Part shown: in pieces, positions 1 through 13,232 of the stretch
Layout: every line of letters starts with the position of its first letter
How positions within the stretch are numbered: position 1 is the stretch's first letter
Origin: Antedon mediterranea
Lineage: Eukaryota; Echinodermata; Crinoidea; Comatulida; Antedonidae
Assembly: GCF_964355755.1 (NCBI RefSeq)
Contig: NC_092676.1
Span: 2,708,288-2,772,287 of the forward strand
Direction: 5' to 3'
Length of the DNA stretch: 64,000 bases
Notes under the pieces: generated by a model
Told to the model about the DNA's origin: nothing
The model's input: only the letters and a program-made list of their open reading frames with translations
Databases searched by the model: none
Made by a program: the position numbers and the translations under genes

Positions 1-214
1 GAAAAGGATTTTTAAATTGATAATCATTAAGAAATAATACAATACAATTTATTATATCTTGTATCATGTGAAAATCAGTATGAAAAAAGTAAATATTATT
101 AAATAATAGTTTATCCAAGCTGACCACAAAAAAATAAATGTTGGGGGGAAATTTTATGTAGAGCAATTATCTAGTTATTATAATGTTTACAGTATGTATA
201 CATTTTTTTAGCAG

Positions 215-535
215 AATCTTTTTTGATGAACTCCATTTTAGCGGAATCTTTTTTGGTTAACTCCATTTTAGCAGAACCTTTTTTGGTGAACTCCATTTTA
301 GCAGAATCTATTTCGGTTAACTCCATTTTGGTTAACTCCATTTTAGCAGAACCTTTTTTGGTGAATTCCATTTTAGCAGAACCTTTTTTGAGGAACTCCA
401 TTTTAGCAGAACCTTTTTGGTGAGCTCCATTTTAGCAAAATCTTTTTTGGTGAACTCCATTTTAGCAGAACCTTTTTTGGTGAACTCCATTTCAGCAAAA
501 CCTTTTTTTTGTAGAACTCAATTTTAGCAGAACCA
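215..535. repeat. 30-bp minisatellite, about 11 units
   Basis: The unit resembles TTGGTGAACTCCATTTTAGC followed by AGAACCTTTT and repeats imperfectly. The 30-base period keeps reading frames open on both strands, which explains the lysine/methionine-rich frame on the minus strand and the complementary plus-strand frame. These are not genes. Confidence 0.9.
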
Positions 536-1085
536 GCCAATTTCTAATACAGGAAAATGTTGAGGAAGAATCAAATGAAAATTGTTACAAAGATAATATA
601 TTTGTTGATGAGTATTGCATAAGCTGGCTTCTCCCCTGTTGTGGTTTTTTTAACTTGCATTGTAAATCAATTAGATTTGGATAAAAGTGTTTTTGTTCAG
701 ATAAATTCCATCACTTACTACTAGTAATTCTATCAAGGTTAATGCTAAAATAATGTGATGAACATGGTTCGAGGATAGTTTATGTTCAGTGGTGGACAAG
801 ACATTTTAAGCATGGACTCTTATTTTGACCACACCCAGTTAAGTCAAGAGAAGTGTGAAGATCAGGTCAGAAAATTATAAAATAAATTACTCCTGTATAG
901 TATTTTTTAGAAATGTTGCAGGCTTAGGCACTATAAATAGAAAAGTATGTGTTGCAGTTTGTAAGAAGGTTGATTTGGGTGTGTTGGATGGGTTAAACAA
1001 ATTATGCAAATGTTACCACAACTGGTGAAGGAATTGGTTATTATTGAGTACTATATATTGATTCTAAGTTGCAACAATTTCATGT

Positions 1086-1246
1086 TAAGCTCTGTCCACA
1101 CTATCAAACTAGTTGGACAAAAAAATGTGCCAAAATATGGTAGTGATATCCTTTAATATGGTAGTGATATGACATCATCATGTCCATATATGGGCACATC
1201 ACATTTTGTTGTCGCATAAAGTTTGATATTGTAGACAGAGCTTTAG
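1086..1246 (-). mobile_element. CArG-bearing MITE, copy 1
   Basis: The ends are inverted copies of AGCTCTGTCTACACTATCAA (left end AAGCTCTGTCCACACTATCA, right end TTGATATTGTAGACAGAGCT), with TA at the outer borders. The interior has two ATATGGTAGTGATAT units and one CCATATATGG. No coding capacity, so it is a non-autonomous DNA transposon. Strand is set relative to copy 3 at 8789. Confidence 0.85.
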
Positions 1247-2697
1247 TGTGTAGTACTTATGTGGTTGTTGTGTTACATAGTATACAGAAGTTGTGAAGCG
1301 TAGTTTTTTGTGGAAGTTATACTTCTTGTTCACGGAAGTGATATTTTAAAGGCGTGTTTCAGAGAATTCCTAGGTGTTCTAGTTTTGTAGAAAGTGTTGT
1401 CCATAATACTTGTTGTCGAAAGAATTCAATTTTTACTTGATTGAAAGAAATATATAAATGCAATGTTTGAGAAACATAATATTCATTTTATTACTAGAAT
1501 TCCAATATAGAATAGAACGATTAGTTTTTCTTATTGATAAAAAATGAATTGAAAAGAATAATAATTGGCGTTCTATCAAGGAATTTAAATGCAAATACTC
1601 AAGACTCGCAGGTAATTTTATACACTGTATTGTACTCCTTGTTATACTTAATGCCTCACAATTGCTGAGTACACAACACATGTTCTCCGGTAATTATGAT
1701 ACTAGCGTTCAAGAATATTTAAACAAACAAATGAATGCCTCTAACATAATAACAAACCCATGTTATATATTAAAACCCTAACTAACTTTGCCCTGTGTAC
1801 TGCTTTTACTAAAGTACACTGCTGATATCTCATTACTAGCTTTTGATGAGTGTGTATATCTTGCGCCAAGCTTACAAGGATAAACTTAACAATAGCCTAT
1901 TCTCCTCAAGTTAGATTTTCTTCAAGATAGACATTTGATTGAACTTCCCTATTCAAATAATGGTAAAGTCTGTGAACCACATTCTCAAGTAAGAGAATCC
2001 AAATATACACTAACATTATCATGTCTTTTTTGGATATGAAAGCAAGAGCTTGTAAGATCAAGATCAGAAATATTGGAAGAATATTTAGATAATTTGTGAG
2101 GTTTTTCATTTTTATGTCTACCATAGCTGTACCATAACATAGTTAAAAAGTCAATCTGCATACTTAGAAACATAATGAAGATGCACAAAATGACATTTAG
2201 AATAGCTGCATAGTTTCATAGAAATGAAATGTTGCTAATGTCTGCCATGGAGGAGTATAATAATCAATTAATATCAAGTAAAATATGTTGGGTTTGAAAT
2301 ATGGTATAAGGAGTTTTATGGAAAGGTAGCTTCTTTTATGGTCATAGGCTTAGATGCTTGGTATGCCTTCTAAATACCATCTTAAGCCATTCAAACCATA
2401 TAAAGTAAAAAAAACTTGTTTAGTTGTCACTATGCTTTCTATCATATTCACCTTATGTTAAGTTTTTCAGTATTTTATTATTATAAAGGTCCATGATGTG
2501 CTATCATCAAATCCTCATCCCATGTTATATCATAGAAATTATTTTTAATATAGTGTAACATACTGTATGTGGTTCTGTATCTCGGAATTTGGCTGTAATA
2601 CTGTTATTAATTATATAACATTTGCCTGTTATATTAAGATTCATTCTTTACAGTAACTCAAACTTGATCTTCCTCACTCCAAAGGTATGTGTGTATA

Positions 2698-2847
2698 AAG
2701 CTCTGTCTACAGTATCAAACTTTATGTGACGAAAAAATGTGATGTGCCCATATATGGACACGATAATGTCATATCACTACCATATTTAAGCATATCACTA
2801 CCATATATGGGCACATCACACTGTGTTTGTAGTATAGACAGAGCTTA
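2698..2847 (+). mobile_element. CArG-bearing MITE, copy 2
   Basis: Starts AAAGCTCTGTCTACAGTATC and ends with AGTATAGACAGAGCTTA. It keeps two CCATATATGG boxes; one internal unit has decayed to CCATATTTAAG. The right subterminal part is shorter than in other copies. Confidence 0.85.
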
Positions 2848-5800
2848 AAACATGGAGGGAGAAGTGAAAGATTAACACAATGGTATTAGTGTACTTATCA
2901 GATATTCTGTATCTAGGTACTCTGTAGTAAGGTTTAACTGATGATAAACATGAGGAATATGTGTTACACTGAAGGATGATATCAAGTCTAGAAGGAATAC
3001 TTACAATCATTTATGTAACATTTCCGACAGACTGTAACATCATTGATCTTGTCAAAACCCAAACTCATGAGGGCGGTGTGCTGCGTTCAAGGCTCATTAA
3101 GTACGTGCTTAACATGCTTGTTGATGACACTTTCAATTATTTTGTACGACTCGATGTTAATAGGTAAAAATAATGTGGGAGCAAATAGAAAAAAATCAAG
3201 AGTTGTCAAGTATAATTTTATTCGATTACAGACTTTGACATTGGCTTCTCGAAAGGACCGACTATTTGTGGTTCTTTCTAACCTTGGGCCATTTACTTAT
3301 ATACTATAAATTACACAACAACATCGCAGCGTTTAAATTTAAGGTGTAGATATATTTCAAATTAAAATGGTTTTGTGTGCGTGTTTGTTAGATAACGTGT
3401 CACTGTTGCGTGATTATTCTCTTGGAATATACACCAAGAACATCGGCGAGAGGAAACTTTACGTTTTCAACTTTTAATCTAGCTTTACTAGGTAGGAAAT
3501 ACTTTTTATTCTTTTATTTACTGTTTTTATGTAAAATATATATTTATTTAAAAAGTTAAGTTATTCTTGATAAACAAATTTAAGGTGATAATTTTATCTA
3601 GAAATAGTTATGTACTATTTAAAAATGTTATAATTAATATAAAATAGTTGAATTATTGATGTTCCTTTTTTGTTTCTTGATTTTTAAAAATCCAAAGATT
3701 CATGTTATTATAATTTTAATAGTAGAAATGATAATATTTTATACATATGAAAAAAAAAATCAAATTTAATTATGTATAGTGTTTATCGAATAATGATTTT
3801 GTTTATTTAACTTTATTTTATGTAAGTGCTTAAATTGTAACATTTTTTGATGTAATTTTTTACCTTCTTTTTAAACTTATTTTCTCTCTCCATTAAAATG
3901 ATTATTTTTGTTTAAAATCTAGGATTGTATTTTGTTCAGAATATAGTGCATGTAACTACTCTATGACTATCGTGCTGTATCTACATTATCGTCTCTGCTT
4001 AAGTTACACATGTTTTTATAAGACCTTGTTTTAGTCACTTTAGGCAATTTATTTAAAATTAGTAGAAATTTATGTTCAAATGTAGGAGAAATACCGGATA
4101 TTTGCACATGTCGTTTTATAATGTGTGCACGCGTATGTTTAAATGTGATTTAAAAGAAACCTCTCAAAAGAAATTTAACCCGGCCACGTGACCTTGATAT
4201 GGTGTGGATGTGGGAATTAAATTTCTAGAATATATTTAGCGAGATGGAAGGATTTAGTAGTCTCTAGTCGTAGTTCTGCGCAGTGTTTTAATTCAACTGT
4301 TTGAAATGATTTGTAGCCTTCCTCTTTGAATTATTCATACAGTCGGGCTATGTAAGTTAAAGTGAATAACACTAGGAGATGCAACGCAAAGCTTACTGAA
4401 AATCGTGAGCTAAAGTTAGGTCAATAAATCGTATTCCACAACCCACTTTGAGACTGCTACGGGCTAACCCTTGTTGTCAGTCTCGGCATTTAGTATCATC
4501 AATTTATACGTGGCTATATCGAGCCAACGGGAATAGGGGTCGTTATTGTCGCACACATAGAATAGCAATCAGCGTAACAAAACCAGGAGGGGTCAGGCAA
4601 TCATGGAATGATGGATTGAGATAGTTTGGCTTACGACTAACTTGCACTTTATAAGCAAAAGCCTGATTATACCGAAATGCGCCGCAGAATACATACTGAA
4701 ATATGCTTAAGGAAAAAAATCAAATGTTTTAAAAAACGCATGCATAACTAATATTTTTTCCGAATGATGACCTGTTTACAATATAAGAGTATGTTAGGAT
4801 ATCCTATATTACCTTGTGATTAGATAATTCCGTACGGATATAATCCAGGACAAAGGCCAGTATATCATTACAATCCAGATATATTAGGTTCATCTGAATT
4901 TTTATAACGTTAATGGATGCGTTAAAGTCGGTAAATCTGATCAGATGTACTAGTTTTTTTTTTAGAGGGAAAAATTATACTCTCTATGTTTCATTTTGTA
5001 TTTTTTTTATGGAACATTTTATTTAATGGGTTTGTGCTCTGGCAATGTAGCATCTATTTTAAGTACTTCTTTTTTCTTAGTAACAGAAAAGTTTATAAGC
5101 GTGATTTATTAAATATAATGTAGACAGCCACTTTATGTTTCCTTGTTTACCATCAAAATATATTTCTTTATTATACTTTCTTTGATGGAGAAATAAAGCT
5201 TTGATGCTTTATTGATCCTTCAATATGACAATGATCTCCTGTGGTATTCTTTGTAGTTGATTGAATTTTAGTTATGCCAAATTTGATTCAAGTAAACGTT
5301 CTATCCAAATTTAGAAATTACAATGCGCCTCATTTCAACGGCACAATTTGTTCATCGTTTCTGAATTTATAGTATATTTCAATTGTGTTTTGATTCTTGT
5401 TCTTGATGCAAAAATGTTTTGTACTCATTTACTTAAATTTGCATTGTGAGTGGTGTTAGAAATTGTAGCATCTAATTTACACCTGGGGATTCTTTACGAG
5501 GGACCTGGGCACATGGGTACAACTTTGTTCTTGATTTAATACTATAAATTTTGCAAGGGGCCCCCAGTACATCACAGTTCTTGTTTGACTACAGTATAAA
5601 AGGGAAAACAACATTTATTCTTAGTTTCTATACCCATATCATTATTTAATAATATTTTAAGTATGGATATGAATAAGAGATGAAATTTTGCATTGATAGT
5701 ATGAAGAACTATTTTAAATTGGATGTTTCCTATACTTAACTAGTCGCGTTAGGAACGTTTGCGTTGTCGTAAACATTGTAATTGTTTGTGTTTATGTTAC

Positions 5801-5984
5801 AAACGGACGATGAGAACAATGTCATCATTGTTCTACAGGGATGCTGTGAAAACGATATTAAAATCTAAATATTTCACTCAGTACAGAGCAACAATCTCAT
5901 TACTTCTCGAGATACAATTTATCATTTGAATCTATTGTTAATGTATACCATCCTATCTATCTTCTAGGCTTTATTCATCTGCAC

Positions 5985-5997
5985 TGACCTTTGACCT
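5985..5997. promoter_or_regulatory. Perfect DR1-type nuclear receptor motif
   Basis: TGACCTTTGACCT reads on the opposite strand as two AGGTCA half-sites separated by one base, the DR1 arrangement bound by HNF4, RXR heterodimers and COUP-TF. It lies far upstream of the SoxD coding exons. A single 13-base match can occur by chance, so function is not shown. Confidence 0.3.
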
Positions 5998-6242
5998 ATG
6001 ACATTTGGCTTGGCTATTATATTTTTCTGCTTGTGTTAACAACAGGTGATTTTTATTGTAAAGATTTCAGTTATTTCAGAGACGTAAGTGATATTAAGAA
6101 CAGTCTCAAGGAAGTCTTTTATTTCTGTTGAATACATTTACATATTTTTGTGATATTTGACTATGTATGTTCAATCATAGTTTTATATTTATTTAAAAAA
6201 CATTAAAGAAATTTATGATATAATAATCATATACGTAATTTC

Positions 6243-6460
6243 CATTTATCATCATCATTGTTATCATCATTATTATTATTTTCATCACTTTTATCATCAT
6301 TGTTATCACCATCATTATTATTGTTATCACTTTTATCATCATTGCTATCACCATATTATTTCCGTCATCATTATTGTTATCATCATCATCATTTTTTTAT
6401 CATCGTCATTATCATTGTTATCATTATTATTATCATCATCATCATCATTTTCATTATTGT
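6243..6460. repeat. ATC/ATT trinucleotide microsatellite
   Basis: A run of ATC and ATT trinucleotides with interruptions (TATCATCATTGTTATCACC types). It abuts the 5' end of the chimeric SINE that follows. The leucine/serine/histidine-rich frame across it is a by-product. Confidence 0.9.
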
Positions 6461-6806
6461 TATACGGCCATACTGCGTTGAAACACCGGTTCTCGTCAGA
6501 TCACCGAAGTTAAGCAACGTTGGGCCCGGTTGCGTTCTGGATGGGAGACCGTCTAGAAATCGCGGCGGGTGCTGTATATACTGGAGAGTGATGGTGTAAT
6601 GGTAATATCGGACTAGCATGTGATAGGCATGGGTTCGAGGTTATCTGTACCATACTAATTGCATCCTTAGGCAAGATGCTTTAACTCTCATTGCCTAATC
6701 TGGTAGGCGCTGCACTGCTGGCTGCCGTGGGTCCGTGGAGGGCCTAATCCGAATTTCCTCACTGAGGACAAATATTAATACAAAAGTACAAAAAAAAAAT
6801 ACAAAT
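6461..6806 (+). mobile_element. Chimeric SINE: 5S rRNA-like head plus tRNA-like module plus LINE-type tail
   Basis: Bases about 6464-6580 closely resemble a 5S rRNA gene: GATCACCGAAGTTAAGCAAC, GGGCCCGGTT and GGATGGGAGACCG are recognisable, including the internal promoter region. Next comes a tRNA-like part with an A box (TGGTGTAATGGTA at 6592-6604) and a B box (GGGTTCGAGG at 6631-6640). The tail holds GAATTTCCTCACTGAGGACA at 6751-6770, a small hairpin like the 3' ends of L2/CR1-type LINEs, then an A-rich end. Architecture 5S-tRNA-body-tail matches that described for AmnSINE1 and related deuterostome SINEs. It is not a functional 5S gene because the paired ends are degenerate and it is fused to other modules. 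Confidence 0.8.
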
Positions 6807-8087
6807 CATTGTTATCATCATTTTTGTGCAGCGTTGCATCAGGAAAAAAAATTCATTGTATTTTAGCTATTTATTAAGTAAGGGAAGAAGTGTTAACAAT
6901 ACAATGGAAAGAGAACAATTTTACAATAAAAATAAAGAAAAGGAAAGAAACCCCATTAGATTAGGAAATGTAAAATCACACGACAATATCCACAACAGCA
7001 GCAGGTGAAAGCAAATGAAATGTAGTGTAATTGAAACTACGTAGTTTGTATTGAATTTTATCGTCTATGGATGCTTTTAAATTCCATCGAAACTATCGTA
7101 TATTAAGAAGTCGTTTGCACAGACTTGTAATCATTATCAAAGTGCCACTGTTAAGAGTTGACTCGGAAATAATACACAACGCGCGACGCGGCGCGAAACA
7201 AGTGGACATGAAATTTATCTGATCTGGTTTTCCGAATGAGATTGTACAATGTAAAACTAGTATTTAGCACTGAATAGGTGGATTACACGTTAAACGAAGT
7301 CAGAAAAATATTAATGATAATCATATTTAGTTACATAAAGGAACTGCACATTTTAAATCGAAAAATAATGAGAAACTTATATACAACAATAGAAGAGTTT
7401 GTACAATGTATGTCATGGGAAAGGAATCGATTATTTAGATCCAATAATTATGATTTTTTGAATAAATAATCATACTTATTATTGTAATAATTTGTAATGA
7501 TTAATTATTAAGGTATATACTTGAGTTGGCATAAAATATCTGGTTTTCTGAAAGTCTGGTTTTAACAAATTTTATTGTTTTCAAGTTTAAATTAAGTAAC
7601 TTTTTATTTAATTGGATATCAATTTTACAACAGTAGTGTTTCGTAAACAAGTAAGTACATTGTCACCAAATGTATTTGATGATCTGACAACATTGTAAAT
7701 TAACTCTTTCAAAATATTGTTTAGGATTGTGGATTATACTGTAACTCTGGTTACTCTATGTGCCATGGTAAAACAGCATTTGTTTTTTATTTAGTACAGT
7801 CTTGATATGCTAAGAAATAATTTAATATATGTAGTGATTTCTTTGTATTTATTTTCTGTCCTTGTACACTACAGCAATTTTAACAGTTAACTCCAAATAA
7901 AGATATCTTTTGATTTGCCGCTGTCCCTATAATGTCTTGTCTGGAATTTCCACAAAACTTTCCATGTAATGAAACTATAGAGGGCAGTATGTCAGTAATT
8001 GATGGCCTGACAAAAAACTTCATAGACTTCTGTTAAACTAATCTAATGTTATTAAGTTTAGTTTTAATTATTGAGTAAGTCATACAG

Positions 8088-8721
8088 TTAAAGACCCCTT
8101 CCCTGCAATCTTGGACGTTTTTTGGAAAATAATACATATATATCACTTTAAAAACATTAAACCATGTCATTTCATGTCTTAAATGTACGTTTTATGGTAA
8201 ATTATGATAAAAAGTGAGAAACAATGCACTACCTAAGTAGCTCGCAGCGATCGACCTCTCGTGGACGGTCTTAGGCCTAGCCTAGCTAGGCTTAGTTTTG
8301 TAGGCCTAGCTGGTAAACATCGGTAGCGTACGAACATCGTACGCTAGCTATATACCTAGCCTGACGTTGTATAGTTGCTGCATTAATTCTCTTTCTATTT
8401 TTGCCAGACTCCGTTGATACAAATTGGGGAAAACCCGGTATTTTCGCTGAAAAGTTAGGAGTCTTCCATTTGTTTTGGCCTCACGATTGATCGAAAAGTG
8501 GGCGAATTAAAGGTGAAAAACAAAAATATCAATCCGCGCGCAATGCATTTTGGGATTTATAGCGGGCCGCTATAATTATTAGAATCGACTTATTTTTCAC
8601 ATTTTTAACCGTTTCAAGACGAAAAAAGTTATCGCAATAGGACCATATAGTATTATTTTTACATCAAATATAGTTTGTGATCTTAAATTAGAACAAAAAA
8701 ACGTAGGGAATGGGGCTTTAA
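8088..8721. mobile_element. Non-autonomous DNA transposon with TTAA-containing termini
   Basis: The left end GTTAAAGACCCCTTCCCTGC and the inverted right end (GTTAAAGCCCCATTCCCTAC on the opposite strand) define a ~634-bp element with no open frame. TTAA at both tips suggests piggyBac- or Kolobok-like target choice, but no transposase is present to decide. The interior includes a palindromic GGCCTAGCCTAGCTAGGC-like run near 8275 and a GC-rich part near 8535-8570. Confidence 0.6.
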
Positions 8722-8788
8722 CTAAATAATACAAAGGTATTTTTGATATATATATTTTAAGAATAACTGTCAAGTTTAAGTAAATTGT

Positions 8789-8954
8789 AAAGCTCTGTGT
8801 GCACTATCAAACTTTATGTGACAACAAAATGTGATGTGCCCATATATGGACATGATGATGTCATACCACTACCATATTTGGGTATATCACTACCATATTT
8901 GGGCACATCACTTTTTTTTTGTCAAACTAGTTTGATAGTGTAGACAGAGCTTTA
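8789..8954 (+). mobile_element. CArG-bearing MITE, copy 3 (best reference copy)
   Basis: Complete copy with both termini (AAAGCTCTGTGTGCACTATC; GATAGTGTAGACAGAGCTTT) bordered by TA. It carries CCATATATGG at 8840-8849 and CCATATTTGG at 8872-8881 and 8893-8902, all exact CC(A/T)6GG matches. No coding capacity. Confidence 0.9.
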
Positions 8955-10977
8955 ATTTTAGGTTTATTCTGCATTCTTTAAAACCTTGCTTTAATATTCT
9001 TTTAAGGATTGATTATTTTTACCACAAGAAATACTTTTTGTAAGTTTAATTTCAATTTAAGTTGATGTTGGTTCAGTTAGTTGTTGCCAAGTTCACTCCC
9101 GTTTGGGACCGTTGTCACGCATACGATGCTTCGTACGTCGAATCCTACACTACTGGTTTATGTTTGTGTAGTTGTTGCGTTTTGTCGCCCTCCGAGACCC
9201 ACGTGACAGTCTTTCAAGTGCGAGAGGAAAGCCGTAGTTTCAAGTGTTAAGCCTTTTTATTAAGTAATTACAACAGGGTTTTCTTAAATATGAATTATGT
9301 ACGGATGCTTAATTCTTGTTTTAGGTACGTTAGGAACTGGAAATTTCTCTATCTGTATTTCTAACTTCCTGGATGGCTCCAAAAGTATTATCAACATTGA
9401 CAAATTTTTCCAAGTTTTATCCATTTTTTTGCAAGAATATAATTGATAAATTAGTATAAAGGGAATTTAATCTTTCAATTGAAGCAGATAAATTTCCTTT
9501 TTAAATAAAAATTTCTGATTTTTTTTGCGCAATATTTCTGATTGATATAACTTCTTATTTGTCACAATAAATAATAGTTTATAAACGAAAATTTTAAATG
9601 AAATTGTAAGAAAACAGTTTTTAAAATGTTTTAGTTTCCTTGTAACAAAGTATGCATGGTAATATTTAGCTTTTTATTTAATTTTTCTTGTGCTAGATTC
9701 CTTAACTGTGACTGTACATTAAATTGTGCTGTGAGTGTCAAACACCCATTTTTACCGATTATAAAGTGTCATAAAATACAATTATAAAAAATACACAAAT
9801 AAATAATTTATTCACAGATTACTTTTATAATTAGTTTTGAAATTCACAAATACTTTACGCATAAATTTATTCACAGTTTGTGATGAATTTAAATATACAA
9901 GATTGAAAATTGAAACAAAGCGTGCAACCTCGATACTTAATTTTCCACCTAGGTTTCATCAAGGGAAGGGGGTCAATCCTGTGGGAATGTGTTACGCAAC
10001 ATAGCTCCCAATTCTATTAAATTGTTGCGAGACAGAAAAAAAAAAGCTGATATGAGTAATATTAATGCGGAGTATGTTATTAAAGCCCATTAGTTAGGAT
10101 GTGCTCAATGAACCACGTCCATTGTCGTAAGACAGTTACAATATAAGTATACATTGCATTATATGATTACAGTGTTTGTCATTATGTCCGACGTTTGATG
10201 TATATATCATAGTTTAAGCCTTAAGCGACTAGGTGCCCGTATCTTATGCATCCTTTAGCTTATTATACCTAAGCCTGTAGGCTATGTCAAGCGTACAGAA
10301 TGACTATCACTGCGAGATTAACATTATTAGGATCTTTACCATCCTAACATTAAATACTTATGTTATGATTATTGCAATATGGTAAATGTAAAATTATGAT
10401 CCAAGTTAATTGTAATGTGCAACTTGCAGTAATCAAGATTAGAGTAATATATAATCATTGCAAAAAATACCATGAAGCTAATAGTAGTTGCACTGTTTTG
10501 GCCATAAGAACAGACTTTGTGATTGTAACAGGATTTGGACCCAGGGTCTTAAGATTGACAGGTAGCATTAACCCACCTAGTTAACATTACCACTATTTTT
10601 CTGACCATGGTTTTGTTATCATTATTAGCCTATAAACGCCCTTAATTTAAACCGGCAACAAATAGTCTACAACATGGACTCAATTGGGTAATCTTCAGGC
10701 TAAGCCCATCATGGCCTCACTTAACCTAGCTGACGTCTCCCGATGGCCATAGTACACTTGCCCGTGGCCAGGTCTTCATTTGGAGTCAACCTTCCATGTG
10801 TATTAATTGTGTCTTAAGTCTGTAAGATAGAAAAGTTTAAATACATTACTATAATAGCAGACAACAATTATTACTTTTAATTGATACATTAATTAAAGCA
10901 AGAGATAATGTTTATTATTAGGCCTTGTTGAAAATTGAATTATGGTACATTAAAAATAGTTTCAATGGAATTCACTT

Positions 10978-11136
10978 AAGCTCCATCTACACTATCAAAC
11001 TAGTTTGCCAAAAAAGCGTGATATGCCCAAATATGGTAGTGATATGATTAAATATGGTAGTGATATGATATCATCATGTCCATATATGGGCACATTACAT
11101 TTTTTGTCACATAAAGTTTGATAGTGTAGACAGAGA
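10978..11136 (-). mobile_element. CArG-bearing MITE, copy 4
   Basis: Starts AAGCTCCATCTACACTATCA and ends GATAGTGTAGACAGAGA. Contains one CCAAATATGG and one CCATATATGG. Orientation is inverted relative to copy 3. Confidence 0.85.
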
Positions 11137-13232
11137 TGTTGAGTTTGATAATATGATACAATTTATTATTACAAACTTATTCTGTCACTATACTTTTATT
11201 ATTTTTCGTTAAATGCTATTTATCATAATGATTATGTATTTTAATTAATTTCACAACTTTCACTTGAGATACACCATAGCGTGCAAAGTGTTACAAGACT
11301 AGGAAGCGGTAAATGGGATTTTCAAACTGATAATGATCGTGAATCACGGTCCGACACAAAACCAAAAGATTTTGATACCTAATTAAACACTTGTTACTTA
11401 ATTACCCGAAATTGGAAGGGTGTAAAAATAAAAGATTTCTTAGCAATTTTAAGCAAGATGCGATACATTTATAGTTTGGTAATGGTGTAATTGCTGATAA
11501 TATTTTTTTAAAGTATCTTTAATAGGAAAAGTCAATAAAGTTCTTCTGTGCTTTTATGATTATTGTTAATTTCAATACAGTAATAATAAAGTAATAATTT
11601 AGGCAATTTAATACATTATTTATCATTTTATTTTATCAATATTAATACTGTGGTCAGTTTGGAGTAAATTATTTATAATTTTTTACTACTTATTTGTATT
11701 TTATTATATATATTATATGTTTTTATTTTTTAAGGATTTTGTTTAATGTTTACTAACTTTTATACAGTTTGTAAAAGTTTTGTTTTTTCATTTTCATAAT
11801 TAATATTTCCAATGGCCGGTGTTTTGGCTGAGCTAACTTACTACCTTCTATTTAGAATCAGAAAAGTAACGCAAATACAGGAATTTATGATGTATTCTCG
11901 CTTCAGATTATCCACGTCCTGTTTTTCTCTTATTTTGTCAAGGATAGATCATAACGACAAAGTTAATTAATTACTAACCTTACGTCTTGGATCTGACTTG
12001 CAAAGTAGTTAAAAACCCATTAACTTGGTTCATATTCACTATACATTGGGTATATTACTTGTCTTTTTATATACAACCAAATTGCTAGAAAACTTGTGTT
12101 TTTACTCATTTCTGTCTTTCTTAATTTGCGTGTTCTATTTCTAAACGGGAAATGTTCGTTTATGTCTGTTCTGTTTTTCTTGATTTAGGCCAATTCTGTT
12201 ACTTCGTTTAGTAGTAGTATTGGGCAGTTATAGGCCACCTGTTACGTGCGAACACACTAGTTGCAGTGCCTGCACTAAAGACACGAGCGTTAAAATAACA
12301 GTTATTAAACCTCTGTTTATACTTATCATTCAAATGTTATCGAATAATAAATTTATACACTTCCTAACTATCTTACCTGAGAATGTCCATGTGTGGTGTA
12401 GCTCCTCGTGACTGTTGGTTACTCCGAAAGTATCGAAAAGCGTTGATTACCACACCGCTTTACTACTCGCTATGTTCTACTCCGCGCTCTATTAGGACTT
12501 CCTCAGGATTAACTGGCTGTAGCTTATATTGTTTTGTATGGCTCCAGCTCTCTGTGATGAGCAAGACGCAAGACTGACTCACTTCCCAAAATGTTATTAT
12601 CAGAATAGCGCATACTTAGTACCTTTATTAATTTTCCCCTCGGAAATACATATCTCCCCTTATCAGTTATCGTCCATAGGGCTGCAGCTCGGAGACACCA
12701 TCCACATTGATTTAAAACAGGGATCGTTGTTAATAAGTATTCATTGTATATGTCACGGTTGTGTTGTCCAACATCTACTGGTCCATGACGACCAAGGCAA
12801 GCAACTACAATTCATATATCAACGCAAATAAACTTGTTAGGTATTTACGATTCTTCTGTTCTCCCACCGGGAAGTGAGAATAAATTACTACTAATATAAC
12901 TCGGTTTTCAATTGATGTTTAGCGGTCTTGCTGTGTACATATACTAGTACATACTCCGATACCAGTTGGTTAATAGCCTACTTTATTCAGTAAAGCATTT
13001 TGTACACATGTTTTGTTCATACTGCGTGGATTATATGCCTAAGACTACGAATGTTCAATTGTTTTTATTGGATGAAGAATACTTATGTTGTTGAGTTGTA
13101 AATTGGCATTAAGTGAATGATACTTATATAATTTTTTGAACATTTTTATACATTTGATAGAGTGGATTACCGGTAATAATTTTTATATTTGTAATAAATT
13201 AATGTTTGTTTTCCTATTTTTAGAGTTGAAGT

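Larger units (their letters stand above)
1..13223. other. Non-coding region upstream of the SoxD coding exons
   Basis: I see no recognisable protein-coding exon here. The open frames are short, lack family motifs and often coincide with tandem or dispersed repeats. Because the first SoxD coding exon opens at a splice acceptor (AG at 13222-13223) nine bases before the ATG, at least one non-coding 5' exon should lie in or before this stretch. Possible donors are the GT at 3492 (context CTAG/GTAGGA) and the GT at 4351 (context TAT/GTAAGTT), but neither can be proven. A locally GC-richer island at about 9090-9250 contains a CACGTGAC E-box. Apart from the elements listed separately, the spans 541-1085, 1247-2697, 2848-5980, 6807-8087, 8955-10977 and 11137-13223 show nothing I can name. 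Confidence 0.6.

Noticed and set aside
171-423. Lysine-rich minus-strand protein and complementary plus-strand protein
   Set aside because: Both arise from the 30-bp tandem array whose period preserves frame on both strands.
6461-6580. Functional 5S rRNA gene
   Set aside because: Terminal pairing is degenerate and the sequence is fused to a tRNA-like module and A-rich tail, so it is a SINE head.
12529-12831. 100-aa frame upstream of SoxD
   Set aside because: No recognisable motif, no clear splice context, and it is not needed by the SoxD reading frame. It could overlap a 5' UTR exon but there is no evidence for a protein.
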